Source of the DNA: Perca fluviatilis | Lineage: Eukaryota; Chordata; Actinopteri; Perciformes; Percidae | Direction: 5' to 3' | Length of the DNA stretch: 64,000 nucleotides | Assembly (NCBI RefSeq): GCF_010015445.1 | Contig: NC_053115.1 | Span: 4,232,576-4,296,575 of the forward strand | In this document: in pieces, positions 37,023-49,589 of the stretch | Layout: each line of letters starts with the position of its first letter | Numbering within the stretch: position 1 is the first letter of the stretch | The notes under the pieces: model-generated | What the model saw: the letters and a program-made list of their open reading frames with translations, nothing else | The model's database searches: none | Told to the model about the DNA's origin: nothing | Program-made: the position numbers and the translations under genes

Positions 37023-38365
37023 TAACGTGAATTACTTTGGAAATATAATAGGTTACCAATTACAAATTATTCTATTTAAAATGTAATAGTAGTGTAACTA
37101 TTTCAATGAATTTATCAAAGTAATGTAACTTATTACATTGACTACTTTTCTAAATTTCTAATGAATGTTTCCATCTGTTAACCCTTTTAACAAAATTGGA
37201 AGCATGGTGTGTCAAGGCCGTTTTACAGTCGCCGCATCCGAGCTTGCGCGCACCAATGTGACGTCAAAATGATGTAGATCTCGCTGGCGCGCCAGGATTT
37301 TGCGTCCAGAGGGCGCGCACCACTCTATTTGTGCCACTAGTGTCGCAGCCACAGTATAAACAGTTAGGGCGCTCCCATGATGTCACACCGGCGCTCGACA
37401 GGTCGGCTGCGGCTAGTATACCGCACGTTTCACACGGAAGACAGGCATGTCTTCCTTACTTTATTTAAAATGACTGTTGGCAGTTACTGTAAGCTAACTT
37501 AACTTACATACCTGCAGATGTTTCCTGAGGTCCAAACATTCTTTGCAGTGTTATGTTCAAACCCTTCTCAGATTTTTGTGTGAAATGTTTTTTATATATT
37601 TCCACCATGGAAACATGGTTTTATCCGTAGCCACAGTGGCAACTCTCAGACAGCTTGAGAGGCTATTTAGCTGTCAGACGGGCGGCGCTGCAAATTCAAA
37701 CAGGAGAACCAATGGAAAGCATCAGAATAGCACCAAACTCTACTAAACGGCTGTGGCTGGAAATGGCAAAAGAAGACATTGTGCACATTAAAAACATGCA
37801 AAGCAACAAAATGAATATTTTAACAGAAAATATTCAGATGCAACCCCCATCATAAACATCGTCATAGGGCACTGTAATTTAAATACAAAAAAAAAATTCC
37901 CAGTAACTGTACCTTTATTTCATAAAATTACGTAACCCATCACTGGAATTCAGAGGCACGCTCACTTGAATGACATGCTTCTTTATATCCAGGGAGGAGG
38001 GCTCGATGTGAGATCAAGAAGGTCATTAAAAACAGGCCTGTTTTTAAAATTTGTTCATGAGCATGAGTAATGATGGGAGTGCAAGGCTCTTGTTTAGCCA
38101 AGGTAACAACCTTCCATTTAAGAGGTACATGTTAGACCCTTAAAACCACAGCGGTGGACAGCAGCTAAACTTCACCCTGGGGGACAACAACATGGCTCTG
38201 AAGGAGTGCAGCAGCACAGTAACTCTGGTCATACAGGTTGACTTTATACTACAATAAGCAAACAAATAGAGTGGAGGAATAACCTTAACCCAGCTTATCT
38301 TCCTTTTTGAGCTGATAAACCTTACCTGAGTTCAAAGTAGTTGACCACAGTGGTGTATGTTGAAT
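37023..38365. other. Intergenic upstream of fbln2, no gene recognised
   Basis: Contains a CpG-rich patch near 37220-37440 with no clear exon. The rest is AT-rich. Confidence 0.4.
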
Positions 38366-39560
38366 TTAAAGTGGTCCTATTATATAGCATTTTCAGGTTC
38401 ATACTTATATTTTGTGATTCTACTAGAATATGTTTACATGCTTTAATGTTCAAAACCCACTATTTTTCTCATACTGCCCATGGCTGCTAGACCACCCTAG
38501 CGGGTCGTCTAGCAACTCTCCATTGGCTTGCAAGCTGGAAAAACCAAACTCTAGTCAGGCCAATCACATTGTGTATAGAGTCGGTGGGCGGGGCTTAACA
38601 TAATGACGTCAGAGTTGCGACGGTTCTGCGTGAATTCCCCGCTACTTGAAAACAAATAGACGGCTGCTGCTGCTGGTGAACAGCGGTCTTTGGAATCGGA
38701 TTTGGCCGCGACTCTGGAAGACTTGGAGTTCAGCTTTTCTTTGAAAAGAACAAAGAACGGCACTGAAGTCATTCTTAAAAAAGGAAGATGTGTTCGGAGT
38801 TTTGCCGACCGGATACGGCAAAAGTTTAATCTATCAACTAGCTCCGCTACCTTCTTCGTTGCTCTGATTGGTTGTAGAGCTATCCTATTGCGTGCAGAGG
38901 GAATTTCAAAGACAACTGTATCCCGCCCCTCGGATTGAGCCCTGCCAATGGTGTGTTCCAAGACCCAACATCTTGATGTGGGTCTGGCTTGTCAGGCTAC
39001 ATGGCTGCTTCCAAAAAAGCCCACTCAGAAGCCTGAGACTGACTGCGACGAAGTAGCCTATATAGCAGGACTTCCACTAAGCAGTGGAAACTAATAGAAT
39101 ATAGCAGCACTTTCTACAGTCAAAAATCGCAGATAAAGGCTTCTAAACCAAATACTACATAACCGGAAAGGTTTCAGGAGTAATGTGACCCGGGAGTGGG
39201 GAGAATTTAACAACATTGGCAGCCAAGATTACATCTTTTACTGCCGTTAGCATGTAGCTACAGTACATGCAACAATGTTAACACCGCAGTAGCTTAAAAA
39301 ACAACAACACTCCAGTAGTTCCTGCCTGGAGCAGATGACCAATCAGAAGACCGGCTTGACGCAGCACTTAGCCGAGAGTAGAAAAAACTGTTGAAACGGG
39401 AGCATTCACAACAGTTGGAAATCTCAACGTTGTGGCTCACGGGGATTTCTCTGAAATACGTTGACCTCATTATTTGAAGTTCTGGCCACGTTTAACATGA
39501 AAATCCAACATTAAGACATTATAGATATGAATACGGAAAAGCATAATAGTTCCACTTTAA
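38366..39560. mobile_element. piggyBac-like MITE hosting a 9-bp-TSD element
   Basis: TTAA at 38366-38369 and 39557-39560, with ends ttaaagtggtcctattat and ataatagttccactttaa. It is homologous to 55482-56642. The 38488-38999 element is nested inside. Confidence 0.85.
38488..38999 (+). mobile_element. 9-bp-TSD element carrying a RecQ-like helicase fragment
   Basis: Flanked by catggctgc at 38479-38487 and 39000-39008 (perfect); ends tagaccaccc and cttgtcaggcta. Around 38720-38850 (+) the sequence encodes K-E-Q-R-T-A-L-K-S-F-L-K-K-E and then L-P-T-G-Y-G-K-S-L-I-Y-Q-L, an intact Walker A as in RecQ-like SF2 helicases. One extra base upstream breaks the frame. It is a reverse-oriented relative of 46032-46498. 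Confidence 0.82.
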
Positions 39561-39779
39561 GAAAAGAAACAGATTTATACACACAAAAATCATGCTTCAT
39601 GTACAGGGGTGTCGGACTAGGGGTGAAAATGGTGAGTAGGGCCCTCATGTGAGGAGGGCCCAAAAAGATGCTAGAATGAATAGCTGTGGATGTGAGGAGG
39701 GGCCCATAGAGAATGCCTTTGTACATACAGGGCCAGAATTTTGTGCTACGCCCCTGTTCATGCTCACCTAGTTCTTTTG

Positions 39780-39925
39780 GGAAATATGCGTATTCACTTT
39801 CTTGCCGAGATTTAGATGAGAAGATAGAAGATGTCTGTTAGTTATGTGCGGAGCTAGGGCTAGCCTATCTTAGCATAAAGACAGAGCAGGGGGAAACACG
39901 CCTACAAGCTCCTCTAAAGTTCACT
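39780..39925. repeat. Dispersed repeat fragment (tatcttagcataaagac...)
   Basis: Shares the gcttatcctcagcacaaagac/gggggaaac pattern with 18590-18660. Confidence 0.5.
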
Positions 39926-40364
39926 ATTAAATGCACCATATGTCATTTTCTGACGCTAGGGATCTCTCAGTCAAAACAACTGAATTGAATATAACGTTCC
40001 TTTATTTCAAACTTTTTTTTTTAACATAGTTTTAATTTTATTTCATTTTTTTCACATTATTCACATGTGATACTTAAAGCAATATAGGCTACACTCCCCA
40101 CACACAAATACAGAACAAGAAATACTATTAAAAAAAGCACAAAAAAATATACCGACTGGCTGCGGCAAAGTCTGATAGACAGATGGTTCATCCAATCACC
40201 TGCCAGTATGTTTTTTTTTCTACACAGTGACGGTCTTGCCATCAGGTTCGTCTGGTCACTAATAGCTTTATTTTCCTTTTACATTTAAAAATGTCATTAC
40301 ATGTTTTTAGTAACTTGTTCAACATCTGTCTAACCGTCAGATAAATGTCCCCATTTGTAGGCTA

Positions 40365-40589
40365 CCTGCTGCTGTGCTGTGTGGGCCGGTCCAGCCAGCA
40401 GAGCCTGCTCTTCATTAAGCTAGCTGGCTTTATGAACCACGATGGGATCTCCCTGGTCCCTCCCCCTCCGCCTGTCTGCCTGGCTGCCCGCTCCCAGCAG
40501 CGCTGCGACGGTCAAAGGATTCACACTTTGCGGCGCTCAGAGGACCGGCAGTCGGCGGCTCTCCAGCCCATCAGTCCGTACACAACAAG
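40365..40589 (+). other. fbln2: Probable non-coding first exon and promoter-proximal region of fbln2
   Basis: A GC- and CpG-rich island in AT-rich surroundings ends in a splice donor (caacaag|gtaaaa). Its reading frames show no fibulin similarity. The next strong acceptor on this strand that leads into fbln2 coding sequence is at 47645, and mammalian FBLN2 also starts with a non-coding exon. No TATA box is evident, and the 5' end is not determined. Confidence 0.5.
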
Positions 40590-41005
40590 GTAAAACCAAC
40601 CGGTGTCTACAAACGGTTTTTACTCGTTAGTCCGTCAACAGTGTCAGTAGCTTTGTACCGAGGCTGTTCGCCTGCTTAAAAACTTTAATTCATGGACGCT
40701 GTGGTGGAAACTTTGAAAGGCGCGGAGAACTTTTTTTTTTTTTAAATTTAAGTTGTTAAGTGTTGACTGCAACCTTGCAACCATGTTGATTGTTGTTATC
40801 AGGTGGAAAGCGATGACCGGTTACAGTGTTTGTGCACGAGACTTTAACTGAAGAATTTATAAAGTCTCTTTTTTTATGGTTTACACTTTTTGGTTGAATC
40901 TGTTGTAAGTGAGTGATTTAAAGGCTAAACAGTTTCTGGTGTTTCTAATAGCTTACAGGTGTGACAGATGCTCGACAACAGCAAGAACACTTCAGTAGAC
41001 TTTAT

Positions 41006-41220
41006 TAGGGGTGCACGATTCACAAAATGTCACGATTGAATGCTCAAGATTCGATTCAAAATTGATTTTTCGATTAAGAAACGATTCACAGGATGTAAAT
41101 GTAGTTACTTTGAAAAAAAATTGAAAATATGAATCGATTTTTTGAATTCTATGAATCGATTTTGAATCGGTAGAGCTTGAATCGCGATTTGAATGTGAAT
41201 CGATTTTTTGCACACCCCTA
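41006..41220. mobile_element. hAT-like MITE in fbln2 intron 1
   Basis: Inverted ends taggggtgca and tgcacacccctA. Flanks gactttat (40998-41005) and gacttttt (41221-41228) match at 7 of 8. The interior is rich in gaatcgat. Confidence 0.85.
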
Positions 41221-41321
41221 GACTTTTTGTAACCATCGTGTTGTTACAGATTGTCTGTAGTGATTAGTTAATTGTATCTTATAAAATATTACCGTATGTA
41301 TGAATCTCCCTGTATTAGGGC

Positions 41322-41950
41322 TGCTCCATTATGGCAAAAATCATAATCACGATTATTTTGGTCAACATTGAGATAGAGCAGCAAAAGATTCATCGATTAA
41401 TCGATTAGTAGTCAACTATTAACTTAATCACAAACTATTTTGAGAATAGATTAGTTAGTTAGAGTATTTTTTTATAAAAAATCTCTGATTCCAGCTTCAT
41501 AAATGTGAATATTTTCTGGTTTCTTCTCTCCTCTGTGACAGTAAACTGAATATCTTTGAGACATTTGATGACGTCATCTCGGGCTTTGGGAAATACTGAT
41601 CCACATTTTTCACCAATTTCTGACATTTTGTAGACCAAACAACTAATCCATTCATCGTTCAGGATACTGTGACAGTTTGAGCAAATATGAAAAAAAGTTA
41701 TATTTTTTTTTAATAAAAGTTACCAACTGTAGCTTTAATCGATGACTTTGTTGCAATGGAAGAACTAGAGGGCACTTTTCTTTTCTCGGTTTCTGCTTTA
41801 TTGTTTGGTGACAGACTACTTTGTGATTAATTTTCAGATGACTAAACAAATTGCTCTTATTCGTGTAGGGCTGAACCATTTGGGGAAAAAAATCAAATTG
41901 GCATTTTTCTGCCAGATATTGCAATTTTTCGAACCCTGGACCTCTGCGTC
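41322..41950. repeat. Overlapping fragments of hAT-like elements
   Basis: Starts of tagggctg type at about 41325 and 41870, and an attaatcgattagtagtcaac segment at 41392-41660. No complete pair of ends was found. Confidence 0.55.
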
Positions 41951-42316
41951 GAGGCATAAACCTTAACGTATATGTGCGCCTGCTCTACCCACTGAACCAA
42001 CCCGGCCAATTCATTCATTCATTAACCATTCATTTATATTTTAATTTGTTTTACCATCAAAATCTAAAGTTTTTCTAAACACTCTGTTTCCCTGGTTACG
42101 CCTGAGGATTTGAATAATACCTGGAACAATCATTCCCATCCCATAAAGTTTTTATACAATGCAAACGTTTTTCCCTGCTCCAGGAAATAGGAAGGACCTC
42201 AGATACGAGTTGCCTCCCTCAGCTTATAGAACCCTTTAGCTCAGACAGCTACGAGCCAGAAAGCTAACGCTATGCTAGCATGATTCAAAGTCAATAACAT
42301 TGTGTACAGTTGGCAA

Positions 42317-43535
42317 TAGGGGTGGGCGATATATATCGTTTACGATAATATCGTCATTGTTGTGTTAACGATGTGCAAATTGACATTATCGAGTATTTAA
42401 ATTACTTAGAAAACAACACTTCAAAACACGCATTGTAACCGATTGGAACGCTACACATTCACTCATGTCAACAAAGATGGCGGCGCGCGATTGTGCAGCG
42501 GCTGCTAGCTCTCCTGTCGGTGTATATTTATACAAGTACAGCCACACTGAAATAATCAATACAGGACTATGATACAGCACAGCCGTTACGAGAGCCTTCC
42601 AGGCGGCTCATAGCATCCCGGAGGACATAGCCAGACCGGCTGCTCCAGGTTGTTATCGGCGCTAGCACGCCGAGCTAGCTACCGGCAGGATAAGAAAATA
42701 AATCCAGAGGCGGAGCGGAGGACTGCATTTTTGTGCACAATGAATGGAGTACCGACCGCAGGATCGTTGCCCAGCACGTCTCACCTGACCTGGAGCCCTG
42801 TCGGGGCAGCACACTGCCATCTACGTAGCCCCTGATGCTAACGTTAGCACAAGTTTGGCTTACTTCTAACCATAGTGAACAAACTGCAGCGCGATCACCT
42901 GGAAGGGACTTTTACGAGGCGTCCTTAAAGTCTGTACTCCCCAGCTTTTTTCCAGCATGTAGATTGTGCTACTAGAGGGAAGAACACACTAGACCATGTA
43001 TACTCTAACATCAAGAAAGCACACAGAACTGCTCCTCTCCCTCACCTGGGCCAGTCAGATCAGGACTATACAGCCAAGTAGAAGGACTATCAGAACCTGG
43101 CCTGACACTGCCCTGTCTCATCTCCAGGACTGGTTCCAATAAGGACATGGTTGTGTGCAATATGTTACAGAACCGAGCCCTTTGTTTATTGTTATGATTT
43201 CATCTTGCTTGTATGCTGCACAATTTACATTACAGCAGAGGTGAACAACTGAATGTTTACTCAGAGTTCAATGTTCCTACACTAGTTCAATTAGTATAGT
43301 ATTAGTATTTTGTCTTTGAATTGTTTTTACTTGAATACTTAAATTTAAAGAATTATTTTAAAGAAAATAAATAAGAACTGTTTTCATTCAACATTGTGCC
43401 CATTATTATCATCAGTGATTAAGTAACTCGGACTTTTAAAAACACATTTTTAAAGGATATCGTCTAATTATCGTTATCGTCAAAATCTGAAAAAAATATC
43501 GAGATATTATTTTTTGTCCATATCGCCCACCCCTA
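42317..43535. mobile_element. hAT-like element with perfect TSD and captured LINE sequence
   Basis: Inverted ends taggggtgggcgatat and atatcgcccacccctA, flanked by gttggcaa at 42309-42316 and 43536-43543 (perfect). The interior contains a LINE endonuclease fragment at 42947-43139. Confidence 0.93.
42947..43139 (+). pseudogene. Rex1/CR1-like LINE endonuclease fragment inside hAT-like element
   Basis: One frame reads F-F-Q-H-V-D-C-A-T-R-G-K-N-T-L-D-H-V-Y-S and L-P-H-L-G-Q-S-D. After a frameshift near 43079 it continues R-R-T-I-R-T-W-P. These match the end of the endonuclease domain and following linker of fish Rex1/CR1-type LINEs. Sequences on both sides are not LINE-like in any frame I read. 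Confidence 0.75.
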
Positions 43536-43852
43536 GTTGGCAATCAGTAAAAATAACCTGACAGCATGTTGAACAACAAGACAAGCTAGCTATCCAGCCA
43601 TGCCATTGTCCCCAAAACAACGTAACGACTTTTACGAACAATTTTATTGCGATGTCGCTGTGAAACAAAGTCAGTGACTTACTTCTTGCAGCATGTGTGT
43701 TAGCGCCATCCTGTGGTGTTCAGAGGATGAGGCACCTGAAGAACTGTGTCCTATAACACTTTTTTATGGACACCCTGCAGCCAATCAGAATCGAGTATTC
43801 ACCCAGACCATGGTCTAATGCGAATTGAACCCCTTCGGACTGATCAGGGGAA

Positions 43853-43952
<100 letters not shown>

Positions 43953-45100
43953 GGAAGAGAGATAACGGAGGAATCCCTCATTCCTCACTACCCGGGGGAA
44001 CACCAGGCTGCGTGGGCTACTCAGTCTGCTTTCTTTTGCCAACTCGTGTTATGTCCAGTACAGTAACGCTGTATGTCACTTCCACTGACAGGACTGCAGT
44101 GATCCTCAGTTATCAGGCTTTAAATAAACTCGGCTTGGTGACAGAAGGCCTTCGGGCCCAGCTGGGCCTAGTCAGGGAGGCTGTCACAGAAGCTTTAACT
44201 GTCAAGGTTTAGGGCAAGAAATGATAATTAATCAACTCTTGTTCTTGTTCTCTGCTTCCTACATTGTATTTTGTGGTTCAAACTAGGGCTGTCACATGTT
44301 CGCTACACAATTATCGTGGCCTAGAGAATTCACGATGGTATTATCACGTTATCTGTAGTAAATTTGAAACTTGTTTAGCAAAGGATAATCTATATTATTC
44401 ATTAGAATCACAATATTATACTCATTATTTCTGTTTTTTCCAAAAAGCACAGATCAACTGATTCTAGGAAAATGCTCCTGAACAAAGAACAACTTTATTG
44501 TATGGCTTGTAATGGCTTTAATGGCCAAACACAATTGTTTTACAGTTCAGTTTGCAGGTTTTGAGAACCTGAAACATGAGAATGATAACAAACAAAGCCA
44601 TCATTTGGTTTCTAAATGAAATGCTTTAGAATAAGAGTTATTAGGCCTACTCCATGAATACTTCCACTGTCCCAACATTCTCTAAGGGCAAGTTGTTGAT
44701 GTGTTTGGATTAGGGGTCCAAATCTCCAAATCCTCGATTCGATTACATTTTCGATTCTAAGGTCACAGTTCGATTTGATTCTCAATTTTTACTTCATTTT
44801 TTTTTTTCTTTTAAAAGCACTGGTTGCTGTGCCATTTTTAGACTAGACTTGTATGTAATATAATATCTGACCTTTGTTCGCAATGTACCACACTACATTG
44901 TCAAATTTAAAACATTTATTAACAAGATAATGTAACAGTAACATGTCTTCAGTCAATTGGAAACTTGACAATTTGTCAATAATGTAAAAAGAAAAAAAAA
45001 AAGTTTACAGACAATCATGAGGGCAGACTCTTCGCAGCACACGGAGTTGGGTGTTAAAGCCCCCAACTAGGTCTTCCAGGCAGCGCTGCCTGGAAGACAT

Positions 45101-45770
45101 CATAGACAGTATATAAAATGGACCAACAGATCCCTTTGCTCTGGATGGAGACCGGTGAAGGATATTAGAAGCACTTTTCCGGTGCTGGCTGAGCGTTACT
45201 GAGCAGCCTCCAACTGAGCTTGAAGATGTAGATGTGACGTGAGCAACCTGTCTGAAAGTGTGAAGTCTTCTAGTAGCTGTGCCGAGAGAAATCTCAATCA
45301 TTCCCAATCTTACAGAGACGGAGAGCGTAGGTATATGTAAGGAGATAACATAGGCACAGGCTAATTACTGATCACTAACATGCTAGTTAACATTAGGAAT
45401 TAAACTTAAACAGCTAATGGAAGTCCAAACTGCCTGTGAGCTTCTCCTGTACTATACGGTAATTCCTCTACTGTGCGACAGTAAGTCTCGTGGTTATGAC
45501 CCAATCGTTAGCCTATTTTTAGAAAAACGTCTGCTACGGAGCCATAACGTGAGATACAAGGTAATGGAGCCTTTTATACATTGTCGAGTTTCTTTAGAAA
45601 TAAACAATGGACAAATAGAGTCTTTAAACGCTTCAGATGTAAAGTTATTCTCTGTCAAAGTGACGTCAAAATGAATGGCAGTCAATGGGATGCTAACGGC
45701 GAGTGATCGTTTGGTAGCATCAAAATAGCGCCATATGAGCTATGCGTTGTGGGAGAGGCTTACCCCCCTG
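45101..45770 (+). mobile_element. 670-bp MITE, second copy of three
   Basis: Runs from catagacagtatata to gcttacccccctg. Flanks gaagacat (45093-45100) and gaaggcac (45771-45778) match at 6 of 8. Confidence 0.75.
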
Positions 45771-46031
45771 GAAGGCACTAGGATTAGACAATGGTTATGG
45801 TTGAAGACGACGGTCGCAGCGTTGCCTTGAAGGCTTAGTTGGGGGCTTAAAACACCATCGAGCCAGCACAGCAGCTGAGCAGACCGACAGCAAAGAGGGC
45901 GACTCGGGCAGTCCGCTAACTTGTTGCTCTCTCTAATATGACCAAAATAAGCTGCTCTGTTTAGGCTACAAAACGTGCATGCAGGCTGAAATTCAACCCT
46001 GCGTTTTTTTGGGGATGAAGCTATAAGCAGA

Positions 46032-46498
46032 TAGCCTGACAAGCCAGACCCACATCCAGATGTTGGGTCTGTGAACTCACCATTGACGGAGCTCAATCCG
46101 AGGGGCGGGATAAACGGTTGTCTTTCATATTCCCTCTGCACGCAATAGGATAGAGCTACAATCAACCAGAGCAACGAAGAAGGTAGCAAAGCTAGTTGAT
46201 AGATTAAACTTTTGCCGTATCTGGTCGGCAAAAATCCGAACACATCTTTCTTTTTTAAGAATGACTTCAGTGCCGTTCTTTGTTCTTTTCTCAAAGAAAA
46301 GCTGAACTCCAAGTCTTTCAGAAGACCGCTGTTCCCAGCAGCAGCAGCCATAAGCCCTGCCCACTGACTCTATACACGATGTGATTGGCCTGACCAAAAT
46401 TTGTTTTTTCCAGCTCGCAAATCATTGGAGAGTGCCTAGACCCCCCTGGCTGCAAAATAAATTTTCTGCCACTAGGGTGCGTCTAGATTTCTAGGCTA
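46032..46498 (-). mobile_element. 9-bp-TSD element carrying a RecQ-like helicase fragment
   Basis: Flanked by ataagcaga at 46023-46031 and 46499-46507 (perfect); ends tagcctgacaagcc and tttctaggcta. On the - strand from about 46351 to 46170 one frame reads L-K-D-L-E-F-S-F-S-L-R-K-E-Q and then L-P-T-R-Y-G-K-S-L-I-Y-Q-L. The first Gly of the Walker A motif is Arg here. The helicase similarity ends abruptly after Q-L-A. Confidence 0.82.
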
Positions 46499-47755
46499 AT
46501 AAGCAGAAGGAATATCCGCTAGCTGCTAGGCTAATGTGCAATGGTAAACACACAGAATATGGTACACGCACATAGCAGAGCTTGCGACCTGTGGCTTTTT
46601 TGTCGACAACGCGAACGTCACTGGAAATCCAAAATACTTCCACACTTTCACACACTTCAGTGAAAGAGGAGGGGGCTCAAGTTCTGGCGATGCGTCTCCA
46701 GCATCTGCAGTTGCCATGCTATCTTTTGACTGGCTCTAGCTAAGTTACAGGAGGTTGACTGACTTCAACACGTGTGTTTTTTTTCTGCTTGACAAGCCGA
46801 CCGGACGTGACATGGGGGCGTGGCAGTATTGACGATTCCATTTTTTATTCTAAAGTTAATTCTTGTTCATTTTGTTGGTTAGATCATTGTTAATTTTTTA
46901 AAAATGTATTTATCTGTGTTTTGGGGACCTAAAGATGCTGTTCTGTACTATACATGTCCTGTTGCATTCATCTAGATCGCATCTGAGCTGATTTCTGTCA
47001 TTCAAACAACTCTGAGTTGTAGTTTAAAACTTTTACAGCCATTTTAATAAAATGAAGGGTTTTATTCGGGGTCGAGTCTATAAATGCAGTTAATCGATAC
47101 AGGCATGCAGAACTGAAGGCTCGGTTAGCAACAATTAGCTCTGATTAGCGGTTAGCTACAGTTAGCTAGCTCAGTTATAAAGATATGGAGTGGAAGAGAC
47201 TGCCGCGGAGAGGAGTAACAACCAGACTCTGATAAATGACGTTCGGGGAGCTTTCACAGCGTTGTGGCTGCGTTGTTTCTACGGTTTTATTAGTACAGTT
47301 AATCCGACGGCAAGACCACCAGCAGCATGCTACTACTAACGCAACGAAAGCCTCTCTGAGGAAGTGCTATGTTGACGCTGTCATGCAGCACGCAACTTCA
47401 CGAGGGGGAGGGGCTGGAAGCAGCTGGTCTGATTTTTATCTACCTGGGCGGGTCTTAAGTTACCTGGGCGGGGCGCCGAGGTAGAACCTATGTATGGGAA
47501 ACACTGGTACATAGTCTTATTGTTAGGACTGTAATAATCAGGGTTCGGGGATGTGATCTCAACTATTGAGCCAGATGTTGGTCTGCTTTCACTTAGTAAC
47601 AAAAGCCTCTGTCTGCCTGTTTCTCTCTTTCTCCCATTTCCTGCAGAGTAGTGATGGTTCACATGGGCAGAATGCGCCAGAGTCCTTGAAGATAAACTAA
47701 AGGCTGCGGACGATACCTGATCATCCTTTTGATTGCTGTACGTACAACTGGTGCC

Positions 47756-49589
47756 ATGGTTGGTCTAATAACTCAAGTTACACTGCTGAGGTGTACTTTT
47801 CTCTTCCTCTACATGAGTGTCTGCTTTTGCCAGCGTGACTGCACCGGCGTGGACTGCCCCCAGCTGGACAACTGCATCCAAGAAGTGCTGGAGAGTGGCA
47901 GCTGTTGCGCTGCATGCCTGCAAAAAGGATGCACATGTGAGGGTTACCAGTACTATGATTGCCTCAATTCTGGATTCAAGAATGGCAAGGTGGGCGAGGG
48001 AGAGTCTTACTTTGTTGACTACGGCAGCACAGAGTGCTCCTGCCCCGTGGGAGGGGGCCGGATCAGCTGCAACTTCATCAGCTGTCCTGATATGCCGCCA
48101 AACTGCATCGAGGTTTCAGAGCCTGCGGACGGTTGCATGCAGTGCGAACGCGTCGGATGCGTCCATGGCGAGCAAAAGTACGAGGCTGGACACTCTTTCC
48201 ACGTTGAGCCCTGCCGGGTCTGCCACTGCCCCAACGAAGGAGGGAATCTAATGTGCTACCCTGTGCCAGATTGTGACCCGCACAAGGTCCATAAACCAAT
48301 GTTGGCTGCACCAACAGGGGAGGCCAGCAGGGGCAAAAGTTACCCCGACAGGTTTGACCAACATGGGCCGATGGATCAGTTCTCCACACCACATCACCTT
48401 CCTCCTATTGGGGATCTTCCTCTCTTCAAATTGCCGCCTTTGGATAAGGAGGAGCCAGAAGATTATGATTACGGTCCTACAGACTTTCCAGAGACCTACC
48501 CTCAATCTCTGGTCTTCCCCACCCAGTCGTCCTCATTTAATAAGATCATCTCTTTGTCCCGAGGTTCGGACAGACCTGACAGAACTTCTGCCCATCAGAG
48601 CTTTGACAGACAAAGCAAGCTGGAGCTGAGAGAGCGACATGGAGTTCATGACCATTCGGCAGATAAAGTGGAAGTGACAGAAAGTCCCCTGAGACTAGAG
48701 CAGAGTACTATCAGGCCACATTTGCACAAGGATGCCACTACTTCTTGGCAGCCCTCACAGGGTCCAACAAGTGCGCAAAGTGTCTCATTCAGTGATCTGA
48801 CAACACCGAAAGGTGTGGAGAAGCCATTGCCTGCCCCGGAAAGTTCAGACAGGATCATATTTCCACTGAAACGAGGATATGGGAGTGAAAAACACCCAGA
48901 GTATCCACATATGAGTCCTGAGAGTGCCGTTCATCATCAGAGAAGCTCTGAGACTAAGACACGTCACCAAAATGCATTGGATAGTGTGACACCCAGTGGT
49001 TCAAAGAGTCAGATCAACATTAGTCATCCAGTGAGAGCTACAGACAGTCAAACCAATCAGCAGAGACGATCAGAAAGAGTGAATTTCCAGCTGAACATAC
49101 TGAAAAGCCCAGAGGGCCCAATCCATTCCCAGGCAAGTTCAAACGGCCACAAAGAATCACAGGGGACGGTCACACAGGACAGGGAGGAAGGGATGGATGA
49201 AGAAGAGATTATAGAGGAGGAGGAGGATGAAGAAATAGTAACATTTCATAGTGTCACTGAGCCTGAAAGAAGTGATGTTCCCTACAAGATAAAGATGGAG
49301 TTAGCACAACAGTCAGAGATCAGCAATCCAACCAGCAGCTATGAAAAGAGCACACCCGAGCCCAGCACCAGCTCCCCCAGGAGGCCCGAGTACCTGACAA
49401 CCCCCATGGTCCATTATATAAGCACTACCCAGCCGCCAGTAAGGGTCAAGCTGAAGGAGAGTGAGCCCAGCAGAAAGCCAGGTCAGAGGCTGGTTAACCT
49501 TCAGAGTGAAGACCAGGAAGAGGTGACTGAGAAAGAGGAGGAGGAGGAGAGGAAAGATCGCCCTGGTCTGCTTGTCAAACCTGATGGAG
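47756..49589 (+). CDS. fbln2: Fibulin-2, N-terminal coding exon (signal peptide plus N domain), gene continues beyond window
   Basis: Fibulin-2 is a secreted glycoprotein of basement membranes and elastic fibres. The exon starts after an acceptor (catttcctgcag, exon from about 47646). I chose the ATG at 47756 (gtgccATGg) because it directly precedes a hydrophobic signal peptide of about 25 residues. Residues of about 26-180 form the cysteine-rich Na subdomain: D-C-T-G-V-D-C-P, C-E-G-Y-Q-Y-Y-D-C, S-Y-F-V-D-Y-G-S-T-E-C-S-C-P and C-R-V-C-H-C-P match human FBLN2. The rest (about 430 residues) is the cysteine-poor Nb subdomain, rich in Ser, Pro, Glu and His, with an acidic run near residues 478-497 and an N-I-S sequon. 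The exon ends in phase 1 at gtaagt (49590); 611 codons plus one base. The anaphylatoxin-like and EGF-like domains are not in this window. Confidence 0.95.

Larger units (their letters stand above)
44711..46860 (-). mobile_element. Relic of a longer hAT-like element, with two later insertions
   Basis: Starts with taggggtccaaatc and a cgattcgatt end similar to the end at about 51490-51512. The insertions 45101-45770 and 46032-46498 lie inside. At 46526-46717 the - strand reads V-K-V-W-K-Y-F-G-F-P-V-T-F, resembling the start of a BED finger of hAT transposases. The right boundary is approximate. Confidence 0.5.

Noticed and set aside
45740..46351. 203-codon open frame on the - strand beginning with a helicase-like segment
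   Set aside because: The helicase part lies within a bounded mobile element (46032-46498) and the frame then runs into unrelated repeat sequence; it is not a gene.
47817..48629. Alternative-frame and antisense open frames over the fbln2 exon
   Set aside because: They overlap a clearly conserved fibulin-2 frame and show no domain of their own.
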